Source: an uncultured Alphaproteobacteria bacterium (GTDB lineage: Bacteria; Pseudomonadota; Alphaproteobacteria; HIMB59). Taken from it: a stretch of 45,132 nt of DNA. Made by a program: the position numbers and the translations under genes. The stretch spans positions 1 to 45,132 of the forward strand of contig CACLVL010000006.1 in NCBI GenBank assembly GCA_902610415.1, written 5' to 3'. The notes below the pieces were generated by a model, which was not told where the DNA came from, made no database searches, and saw nothing but the letters and a program-made list of their open reading frames with translations. Below, in pieces: positions 37,264-45,132 of this stretch (position 1 is its first letter; each line of letters begins with the position of its first letter).

Positions 37264-38268
37264 TTGTCTACTATCTCATTACTTAACCCCTACAGAAATT
37301 TTATTTTATTCATTGAAAATCTAAGTTACAAAAAAAGTGATTTTTATTTCCAAATAGTCTCATTTCTGTTGCATCTATTAATTTTGATACCAATGATTAA
37401 TTTTACTTTTGAAAAAAAAATTAGTGATACTCCAATGATACTTCCTATTGAAATGTTTATCGTCGAAGAAGAGACTGCTGCACCTGAGTTTGTTGAAGAA
37501 ATTAATGAAATTGTTCCAACATTCCAAGAAGAGACTCAGAAGCAAAGTGAAGCTGAAGTTATTCAACCAGAAGTTAAGGAAATAATTTCTCAAGAGAAAA
37601 TAGATCCGGTTATTCAGGAGAGTAATGAGGTAGTATTACTAGATGATTCCTCGGATAAATCAAATGAATTTGTCATAGATGAAAAGATCAAGCCTGAAAT
37701 AAAAAAGCCAGAAGAAGAAACACCACCTCCAATTGAAAATGATTTTGAAATTAAATTGAAACAAAAACCTGAACCTAAAGATATACCGGAGCCAAAAAAA
37801 GATATTGAGATTGTTGTTAAGAAAAAACCAGTAAAGAAAACTTTTAACGTTAGCACTGTTTTAAAAGATTTAGAAAATCAAGATAAAGAATTTAAAAAGG
37901 AACAAGAAGCCTCTGAAATCAAACAAGATGAAGTTTTTACAGAAAAAGTTGGACCCTCGATGACCATTTCAGAAATTGATTTATTAAGGCAACAATTGCA
38001 TGCTTGTCTAAACCTTAACGTTGGAGTAGCTAATTTAAAAGAAATCAAACCCGTCATTTTTATAGAGGTTAATTCGGATCGAACAGTAAAAAGTGCTAAA
38101 GTAGTCAACAAAGAAAAATTAAATGACCCATCATTTAGAACTGCTGCTGAAGCTGCTATGAGAGCAGTAAATAATCCAGATTGTAGCCCTCTTATGTTAC
38201 CAAAAGATAAATACGATCAATGGAAGGAAATAAATTTTACTTTTGATTTCAGCTGGATGTTTGATTAA
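37264..38268 (+). CDS. tolA: TolA-like protein
   Basis: N-terminal TM, long E/K/P-rich linker, C-terminal domain GVANLKEIKPVIFIEVNSDRTVKSAKVV. TTG start. Between tolR and tolB. Confidence 0.85.
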   Translation: MSTISLLNPYRNFILFIENLSYKKSDFYFQIVSFLLHLLILIPMINFTFEKKISDTPMILPIEMFIVEEETAAPEFVEEINEIVPTFQEETQKQSEAEVIQPEVKEIISQEKIDPVIQESNEVVLLDDSSDKSNEFVIDEKIKPEIKKPEEETPPPIENDFEIKLKQKPEPKDIPEPKKDIEIVVKKKPVKKTFNVSTVLKDLENQDKEFKKEQEASEIKQDEVFTEKVGPSMTISEIDLLRQQLHACLNLNVGVANLKEIKPVIFIEVNSDRTVKSAKVVNKEKLNDPSFRTAAEAAMRAVNNPDCSPLMLPKDKYDQWKEINFTFDFSWMFD

Positions 38269-38314
38269 TAAAAATTTAAAATAAAATAATTCATAATTTG
38301 TTTGAAATATATCC

Positions 38315-39634
38315 ATGATAAGAAAAATTTTAGTTATTTTATTTTTTTCATTCAGCGCAAATGCGGCTCTTGATGTTACAATTTCACAAGGTAAGGTTGA
38401 ACCAACACCAATAGCAATTACTCAGATCTTTGGTGCAGACTCAGACACCGCTAGATATGGGAATACGCTAAGGCAAATCATTAACAATAATCTCACAAAT
38501 TCTGGTCTTTTTTACACTGTTAATGAAGATCTCTATATTCAATCCGATAATTTAGTTGAAAAAGTCCCACGTTTTGAGGACTGGAAGCTAATAAAAGCAC
38601 AGTTCTTATTAAGCGCAGATGTCAGTAAAACAGATAAAGGGATTAGATTGCGCATGAGGCTTTATGATGTCTTTAATGGAAAAGAGATTGAGAAATTACA
38701 ACTTACAATACCTGATGAAAACTTAATAAGAAGAGTAGGCCATACTGTAAGTGACATCGTTTACGAAAGAATAACAGGCGAGACTGGTTATTTTGATACA
38801 AGAATTGTTTATGTTTCAGAGATCGGTCCACTAGATCAAAGAGTAAAAAGGTTAGCAATCATGGATCAAGATGGACATTTGGATAGCCATCAATTTTTAA
38901 CAGATGGAAAAAATTTGGTTTTAACTCCTCGTTTCGCACCAAATAACCAAATAATAACTTATATGGAGTACAAAAATAATCTCCCAAGAGTTTATATTTA
39001 TAATCTTAAAACTGGTGAAAGGGAAATTGTTGGAGACTTTCCTGGGATGACTTTTGCACCAAGATTTTCTCCAGATAGCCAAAGTGTTGTGATGTCTTTT
39101 TCAGATCCTGATAATGCAGCAAATTCTGAGATCTATTTAATGGATCTAAACACCCGGTCTCGCTCAAGATTAACAAATGACTCCGGAATAGATACATCTC
39201 CCTCTTTTTCCCCTAATGGAGAAAAAATTGTTTTTAACTCTGATCGTGGTGGAAGTCCTCAATTATTTGTAATGGATAAAAACGGAGATAATATCAAAAG
39301 AATTTCTAAAGGTAGAGGTGTTTATGGAAATCCAGTATGGTCACCAAGGGGTGACCTAATAGCTTTTACTAAGTTAACTCAGGGTAATTTCCATATAGGA
39401 GTCATGGATACAAATGGAAATAATGAAAGGGTAATAGTTAGGGACTTTTCTCTAGAGTCTCCCGCATGGTCTCCAAATGGCAGGTATTTAATATTTCACA
39501 GACAAAAAAGGTCAAATCTTGATGGAACAGGCGGAGAAGTAACAATACATTTTATAGACATAACTGGATATAACGAGATGGTCATTCCCACTCCAAGAGA
39601 TGGAAGTGACCCAGCTTGGTCACCTTTATTATAA
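38315..39634 (+). CDS. tolB: TolB
   Basis: Repeated WD40/TolB blades (FSPDSQSVVMSFSDPDNAANSEIYLMDL; FSPNGEKIVFNSDRGGSPQLFVMDKNG). Confidence 0.97.
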   Translation: MIRKILVILFFSFSANAALDVTISQGKVEPTPIAITQIFGADSDTARYGNTLRQIINNNLTNSGLFYTVNEDLYIQSDNLVEKVPRFEDWKLIKAQFLLSADVSKTDKGIRLRMRLYDVFNGKEIEKLQLTIPDENLIRRVGHTVSDIVYERITGETGYFDTRIVYVSEIGPLDQRVKRLAIMDQDGHLDSHQFLTDGKNLVLTPRFAPNNQIITYMEYKNNLPRVYIYNLKTGEREIVGDFPGMTFAPRFSPDSQSVVMSFSDPDNAANSEIYLMDLNTRSRSRLTNDSGIDTSPSFSPNGEKIVFNSDRGGSPQLFVMDKNGDNIKRISKGRGVYGNPVWSPRGDLIAFTKLTQGNFHIGVMDTNGNNERVIVRDFSLESPAWSPNGRYLIFHRQKRSNLDGTGGEVTIHFIDITGYNEMVIPTPRDGSDPAWSPLL

Positions 39635-39756
39635 AAATTCGTTAAAAATCAACAAATTTTACAAAAATTTAATAAGAATTATCTTGATTTCCAAAAAATT
39701 CAGTGTTTATTTACCTAAACTATAGTAAGAATATATTTACGCGGAGATTTATAATA

Positions 39757-40251
39757 ATGTTAAAAAAATTGTTTATGCTTATTGTTGCGGGTTTTTTCCT
39801 TGCTTCATGTGCTACCACTAAGACAGAAGAAGGTGGAAACGTTGACGCAGCTTCAACTAGCTCAAGTTCATCCTCTGGAGGTGAAATTACAGCTGGCACT
39901 CAAGAAGATTTGATTGTTAATGTAGGTGATAGAGTGTTTTTTGAATTTGATAGCTCAGAACTCACTGTTGATGCTCAAGCAACACTTGATGCTCAAGCAG
40001 CTTGGTTAATGCAATACCCTGACACTAACATAACTGTTGAAGGTCATGCAGACGAAAGAGGTACCCGTGAGTACAACTTAGCTTTAGGAGATAAAAGAGC
40101 ATTTTCTGTTTACTCATATCTCGCTCAGGCGGGAATTGACACCAATAGAATGGAATATGTAAGTTGGGGAAAAGAAAGACCAGAAGTTATTGGGTCTGAT
40201 GAAACTGCTTACAGTCAAAATAGACGTGGCGTTACATTAGTAAGTAATTAA
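39757..40251 (+). CDS. pal: Peptidoglycan-associated lipoprotein Pal (start re-assigned to MLKKLF)
   Basis: Lipobox FLASC, VFFEFDSSELTVDAQATLDAQAAWL, TVEGHADERGTREYNLALGDKRA. Confidence 0.96.
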   Translation: MLKKLFMLIVAGFFLASCATTKTEEGGNVDAASTSSSSSSGGEITAGTQEDLIVNVGDRVFFEFDSSELTVDAQATLDAQAAWLMQYPDTNITVEGHADERGTREYNLALGDKRAFSVYSYLAQAGIDTNRMEYVSWGKERPEVIGSDETAYSQNRRGVTLVSN

Positions 40252-40265
40252 TTAAAATTTCATTA

Positions 40266-40291
40266 AGGTGCTCTTGTTTGAAAGAGCACCT
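40266..40291 (+). terminator. Stem-loop between pal and cpoB
   Basis: AGGTGCTCTT-GTTTGA-AAGAGCACCT, perfect 10-bp stem. Confidence 0.7.
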
Positions 40292-40300
40292 AAAATATTT

Positions 40301-41329
40301 ATGAAAAAAATAAACAAAACATTGGTTATTTTTTTTCTTCTCTTTTTTACTAACCACGCACAATCTGAAAAACACAATCAAGTCTCAGTAGAATTAGACA
40401 GAATTAAAAATGATATTATTGATCTGCAAAAGTTTGTTTATAAAAATGAGTCATCATTAGATAATTCTAATGACTCAATCGACAATATTGAATTAGATGA
40501 ATTAAAAATACTAATTAACGATATTTCAAAGAGTATAAAATCATTGGAAAAACAAATTTTGGATATTAAAGATGATGTCAGTAATTTATACTCTTTATAC
40601 ACATCATCAGATTTTGATGAAAAAAAAATAATCAGTACATCTGATCAACTAAACATAGAAGAAAGTTCCTCAAATATTGTAGAAAAATCAGAAGACGATC
40701 AGTTATTAGGTCAAATTAGTCTCTCTGAGCTTGAGGAAGATAAAGTAAAAACTCTTGACAACTCTATTGTTGAGAATGAAGAAAAAACTTCTTCGTTAAG
40801 TATTGAAAAAGAAGAATTAGATATTGTTGAGATAAAATCTATATCTGAAGTCAATGTTTCTATGCTTAATGATTTGGATCAACTAATAAAAGATAGAGAA
40901 ATAGAGTTAAGTAAGCCGGTTATTAACGTCGAAGAAGAGTTAAAAAATGCAAAAACTAGTTTTGCAAGTCTTAACAACAAGTCTGCTATTGAGAGCCTGC
41001 TCCTAATAGTCAATTCAAACACAGATCAAAAAGAATTTTTAGCTGAAACTTATTATCTTCTGGGTAGAACTTATTTTATGGAGAATGAGATAATTGAAGC
41101 TGTAAAATATTTTGGTATTAGGCATAGAGATTTTTATTCATTTCCAAAATTTAAATCTGAAAACTATTTTTGGCTTGGAAAGTCACTATTTAGTATTGGT
41201 GATCAAGAAAATGGCTGTTTAATTATGGAGGATCTAATTTTTTCTAATACTTACATTGAAAGTAAAGAAGTAATTGAGTCAGCAAAATCTCTTCAAACCG
41301 AAAAAGACTGTGGTTTGATTATTGATTAA
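40301..41329 (+). CDS. cpoB: CpoB/YbgF-like TPR protein (start re-assigned to ATG at 40301)
   Basis: Signal peptide, N-terminal coiled coil, C-terminal TPR-like LAETYYLLGRTYFMENEIIEAVKYFG. Follows pal. Confidence 0.8.
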   Translation: MKKINKTLVIFFLLFFTNHAQSEKHNQVSVELDRIKNDIIDLQKFVYKNESSLDNSNDSIDNIELDELKILINDISKSIKSLEKQILDIKDDVSNLYSLYTSSDFDEKKIISTSDQLNIEESSSNIVEKSEDDQLLGQISLSELEEDKVKTLDNSIVENEEKTSSLSIEKEELDIVEIKSISEVNVSMLNDLDQLIKDREIELSKPVINVEEELKNAKTSFASLNNKSAIESLLLIVNSNTDQKEFLAETYYLLGRTYFMENEIIEAVKYFGIRHRDFYSFPKFKSENYFWLGKSLFSIGDQENGCLIMEDLIFSNTYIESKEVIESAKSLQTEKDCGLIID

Positions 41330-42275
41330 TGGAACACCACTCCCTCATGGCGTCAATAATTACCTCAAAAGTAATTTATCAACTAACGAAAAAATATTAA
41401 TTTCAATTTCTTGTGGCTTAGATAGTACTGTCCTCTTTGATTTGATTACAAAATCAGAATATTTAAAAAATAAAAATATATATTATTTGATTTTTGATCA
41501 CCAAAAAAGATCTGAGGGAAAATATGAAATTAAACAATTCATAAAGTTTTATAATCTTTCAAATAAAAATCTTTTTTTGAAGAGAGTTTCTCTTAAAAAC
41601 AAAATCAAGGGATTTCAGGAAAAATCTAGATCTATTAGATACAATTTTTTATACAACTTTTCAAAAAAAAGGAATATTGAAAATATATTCTTAGGTCATC
41701 ATCTTGATGATCTTAATGAAACTTTCTTTATGAGGAAAATTCAACAATCTGGTGCAGTTGGTTTATCTAATATATTTTCAGATAAATTTAAAAATCTCAA
41801 ATTACATCGCCCATTAAGTAAATACACAAAAAAACAAATCAAAAGATACGCAAATAGAAATAAACTAATTTGGTTTGAAGATAGAACTAATCTAGAGTTA
41901 GATTTTACTAGAAATAAAATAAGACACTTTCTTTATTCAGATAAACATCTATCTAAAATCAATCAAGAAAGATTAATCTTTTCAAAAGCATCATATATAA
42001 GGTCTCTTTACAAGGGTTTTTTCAAATATAACAAAAATAAAATTTTTGAAATTGAAATTGAAAAATTCAATAATTTGAATGAAAATCTCAAATTCTTAGT
42101 AATAAACTCATTTTATTACAAAAATAGATTTTTATTAAAAAAACAAATTCGTGATGAAAATATTAGAAACTTAATCAAAATACTAAATAGCAACATTCAA
42201 AATGGCAAAGAAAGGTCAATATTTTCAGGAAAAATAGGTGTCTTTAAAAAAAAAATCTATATAAATCTTACTTAG
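41322..42275 (+). CDS. tilS: tRNA(Ile)-lysidine synthase
   Basis: [17 protein letters not shown] (PP-loop), [70 protein letters not shown]. Confidence 0.93.
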   Translation: MINGTPLPHGVNNYLKSNLSTNEKILISISCGLDSTVLFDLITKSEYLKNKNIYYLIFDHQKRSEGKYEIKQFIKFYNLSNKNLFLKRVSLKNKIKGFQEKSRSIRYNFLYNFSKKRNIENIFLGHHLDDLNETFFMRKIQQSGAVGLSNIFSDKFKNLKLHRPLSKYTKKQIKRYANRNKLIWFEDRTNLELDFTRNKIRHFLYSDKHLSKINQERLIFSKASYIRSLYKGFFKYNKNKIFEIEIEKFNNLNENLKFLVINSFYYKNRFLLKKQIRDENIRNLIKILNSNIQNGKERSIFSGKIGVFKKKIYINLT

Positions 42276-42312
42276 CACTTTAAACGTATGTAACAGTGAC
42301 TATATTAAAAAT

Positions 42313-44244
42313 ATGAAAAATTTTTCAAAAAATATATTTGTATGGATTATTATTAGCCTAATTTTATTAGGCCTGTTCAACGTATTTAAGAATTCCCAAA
42401 GAGATTACTCCTCAATCACCTATACCTACACAACATTATTAGATAAAGCTCAAAATGGAGAAATAAAATCAGTAGAAATCCAAGGAAATAATATTTTTGG
42501 TCAAACTATGGATGGAGTTGAATTTTCTACCTATGCTCCTAGAGATCCTAACCTAATTGAAACACTTAATGAAAATGAAGTCGCTATAAATGCAAAACCT
42601 GAGCAATCTGGTATGCACCCATTACTTAGCATATTTGTATCTTGGTTTCCTATGCTACTTCTAATTGGTGTGTGGATATTTTTTATGCGCCAAATGCAAT
42701 CTGGAAAAGGTGGAGGTGCTCTTGGATTTGGAAGGTCAAAAGCGAAATTATTAAATGAAAATAAGCAAAAAGTTACTTTCAACGATGTTGCTGGTATTGA
42801 CGAAGCTAAACAAGAATTAGAGGAGGTTGTGTCATTTTTAAAAGACCCTCATAAATTTCAGAGGTTAGGTGCTAAAATTCCTAAAGGAGCATTGTTGGTT
42901 GGACCTCCAGGAACTGGTAAAACTCTTCTAGCACGAGCAATCGCCGGTGAAGCAGGTGTACCTTTTTTCTCAATATCTGGTTCAGATTTTGTTGAGATGT
43001 TTGTTGGTGTTGGAGCTAGTAGAGTTAGAGATATGTTTGAACAAGGAAAGAAAAACGCGCCTTGTATTATATTTATCGATGAAATAGATGCAGTTGGAAG
43101 GCATAGAGGTGCCGGATTAGGCGGTGGTAATGACGAAAGAGAACAAACATTAAATCAACTCCTCGTTGAAATGGATGGTTTTGAGGCCAATGAAGGTGTA
43201 ATAATAGTTGCAGCGACCAATAGACCTGATGTTCTTGATCCAGCATTATTAAGGCCTGGAAGATTTGACAGACAAGTTGTTGTTCCAGCCCCAGATATCA
43301 TTGGTAGAGATAAAATTTTAAAAGTTCATACAAGAAAAATTAAGATGGATAAATCAGTTAAGACCATTGCAATTGCAAGATCAACCCCTGGTTTTTCAGG
43401 TGCTGATTTGGCTAATATAGTAAATGAAGCTGCTCTTATAGCTGCCAGAAAGAACAAAAAAATTGTAACAATGGATGACTTTGAAGATGCCAAAGATAAA
43501 GTTATGCTTGGCACCCAAAATAAGTCAAAGATAATATCTGATGGAGAGAAAGAGGTAATTGCTTACCATGAAGCAGGCCATGCCTTAGCTAATCTGCATA
43601 GCAAACATGCTGATCCGATATACAAATCTTCGATTATTCCTACGGGTAGAGCGCTTGGTTTTGTTATGAGTGTACCAGAGCAAGATAAGGTAATTCATCG
43701 TAAAGATGAATATTTAGATAAATTAGTTGTTACAGTTGCTGCAAGAATAGCTGAAGAGTTAATATTTGGACCCGATAAAATAGGTTCAGGTGCTGCTGGC
43801 GACATTCAACAAGTAACGAACCTAGCTAGAGCTATGGTAACTCAAATGGGTTATAGTGATAAACTTGGAAGGGTTAGATACACAGGTAACCAAGAAGAAG
43901 TTTTTTTAGGACACTCTGTTACACAATCTAAAAATATTTCAGAAGAAACAGCAAGAATTATTGACCAAGAAGTTATTCGTCTTGTTGAAGAGGCTGAAAC
44001 AAAAGCAAGAAAAATATTAAACGAAAATATCAAAGACCTTCACACAATTGCTAAAGGACTTTTAGAGTATGAAACTTTAACCGGTGAGGAGATACAAAAC
44101 TTAATTAAGGGTATTAAGCCCAAAAGAGACGACGATTTATCTTCTGATAGTTCTAATGATAATACAGACAATAAAAAAGAAACCCAAAGTAAGGGCCCTT
44201 TACCTTCTTTTACAAAAGATCAAAATTTCCCTCTTCCAAATTAA
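42313..44244 (+). CDS. ftsH: ATP-dependent zinc metalloprotease FtsH
   Basis: [60 protein letters not shown]. Confidence 0.98.
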   Translation: MKNFSKNIFVWIIISLILLGLFNVFKNSQRDYSSITYTYTTLLDKAQNGEIKSVEIQGNNIFGQTMDGVEFSTYAPRDPNLIETLNENEVAINAKPEQSGMHPLLSIFVSWFPMLLLIGVWIFFMRQMQSGKGGGALGFGRSKAKLLNENKQKVTFNDVAGIDEAKQELEEVVSFLKDPHKFQRLGAKIPKGALLVGPPGTGKTLLARAIAGEAGVPFFSISGSDFVEMFVGVGASRVRDMFEQGKKNAPCIIFIDEIDAVGRHRGAGLGGGNDEREQTLNQLLVEMDGFEANEGVIIVAATNRPDVLDPALLRPGRFDRQVVVPAPDIIGRDKILKVHTRKIKMDKSVKTIAIARSTPGFSGADLANIVNEAALIAARKNKKIVTMDDFEDAKDKVMLGTQNKSKIISDGEKEVIAYHEAGHALANLHSKHADPIYKSSIIPTGRALGFVMSVPEQDKVIHRKDEYLDKLVVTVAARIAEELIFGPDKIGSGAAGDIQQVTNLARAMVTQMGYSDKLGRVRYTGNQEEVFLGHSVTQSKNISEETARIIDQEVIRLVEEAETKARKILNENIKDLHTIAKGLLEYETLTGEEIQNLIKGIKPKRDDDLSSDSSNDNTDNKKETQSKGPLPSFTKDQNFPLPN

Positions 44245-44271
44245 CACTTATTCCAATATTAAATATCTCTT

Positions 44272-45132
44272 ATGAGGTTATTTGGCACTGATGGAATCAG
44301 AGGCGAGGTTGGAAAATACCCTTTAACTGCTGAAAATGTACTTAAACTAGCTAAAGCATCATCGCTTGTTTTAAGTAAAAAAAATACAATATCAAGAGTG
44401 GTTATAAATAAAGATACAAGATTGTCTGGTTACATATTCGAACCAGCTCTAGCATCAGGATTTATATCAATGGGGATAGATGTAATTTTAGTAGGGCCTT
44501 TACCTACACCTGCTTTAACAGTTCTTGGTAAGTCTCTTAGAGCAGACTTTTCTGTAATGATTACGGCTTCTCATAATCCATATAAAGATAACGGATTGAA
44601 ATTCTTTTCAGGTCAAGGTCTTAAAATTTCTCCTGAAGATGAAAATAAAATAGAAGATTTATTTTTTAATTATGACTTTGATAATTTTAAAATAAAACCG
44701 TCAAATTATGGTAAAGCAATAAGGCTCAAAAATGCTTTAGGGAGATATTCAGAGGCTCTTAAACAGAGTGCTGATAGAAATCTAAATTACAGTAAATTGA
44801 AAGTAACTTTAGATTGTGCAAATGGAGCTTCATATAAAGTGGCACCAGAAGTTTTATTTGAACTAGGTTTAGATCTTCACACTATTGGAAATAATCCCTC
44901 TGGCATAAACATCAATCAAAACTGTGGATCTTTATTTCCGCTAAAGGCATCAGATTTAGTAAAGAAAAGAAAATGTGATATTGGAATTTGTTTAGATGGA
45001 GATGGTGACCGAGTCCTAATTATTGATGAAAAGGGTAAGGTATTAAGTGGAGAGGAGTTAATTTATATTCTTGCTAAATATTATTTATCTGAAAATAAAA
45101 TCAAAAAAGGATCAATAGTCGTAACAAATGAA
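44272..45132 (+). CDS. glmM: Phosphoglucosamine mutase, N-terminal part (truncated by window end)
   Basis: MRLFGTDGIRGEVGKYPLTAENVLKLAKA, MITASHNPYKDNGLKFFSGQG, ICLDGDGDRVLIIDEKG. Follows ftsH. Confidence 0.95.
   Translation, partial: MRLFGTDGIRGEVGKYPLTAENVLKLAKASSLVLSKKNTISRVVINKDTRLSGYIFEPALASGFISMGIDVILVGPLPTPALTVLGKSLRADFSVMITASHNPYKDNGLKFFSGQGLKISPEDENKIEDLFFNYDFDNFKIKPSNYGKAIRLKNALGRYSEALKQSADRNLNYSKLKVTLDCANGASYKVAPEVLFELGLDLHTIGNNPSGININQNCGSLFPLKASDLVKKRKCDIGICLDGDGDRVLIIDEKGKVLSGEELIYILAKYYLSENKIKKGSIVVTNE

Noticed and set aside
37378-38111. Antisense ORFs opposite tolA
   Set aside because: Artefacts of the low-complexity E/K/P linker read in reverse.
1-45132. Prophage, transposon, CRISPR or defence island
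   Set aside because: No integrase, transposase, phage structural gene, direct-repeat array or recognised defence gene found. The order is housekeeping-like. The PD-(D/E)XK ORF is isolated in a conserved operon, so a restriction-modification reading was not favoured (no methyltransferase partner).

Overview
The window is gene-dense and very AT-rich, and looks like chromosome from a streamlined marine-type alphaproteobacterium. The lineage call is an inference from ALAS-type HemA, a DUF1013/TrcR-like regulator and aapJQMP-type synteny. I found no rRNA, tRNA, CRISPR array, transposase or integrase. In order, the window contains: a UDP-glucose dehydrogenase tail; an amino-acid ABC transporter (aapJQMP) with a LysE exporter; a small DUF3563 gene coupled to a 59-aa ORF missing from the supplied track; an M19 dipeptidase; a DUF3445 (HDOD-like) protein with a TauE permease; a short orphan TAXI-like protein; a LysE exporter; a MATE transporter; a nearly complete haem pathway in one block (hemG, hemF, hemH, hemE, hemB, hemC plus C-terminal extension, then an SDR, an LLM oxidoreductase and hemA/ALAS); trhO; rpmG; a photolyase/FAD oxidoreductase/DUF1365/Cfa/DUF3833 cluster; a TrcR-like gene, rpmE, suhB, efp, fba, gap and tkt; DUF4164-like, zapA, 5-FCL, ymdB-like and yebC genes; and a tol-pal block through cpoB, tilS, ftsH and partial glmM. 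The observations most worth checking are: (1) a small predicted PD-(D/E)XK nuclease between yebC and tolQ, exactly where ruvCAB-ybgC is usually found; (2) a full-length photolyase frame with no in-frame ATG, GTG or TTG start; (3) a consolidated haem locus with features atypical of alphaproteobacteria; (4) a highly structured intergenic region near 9790-9943 with mutually exclusive helices; and (5) small unlisted ORFs.
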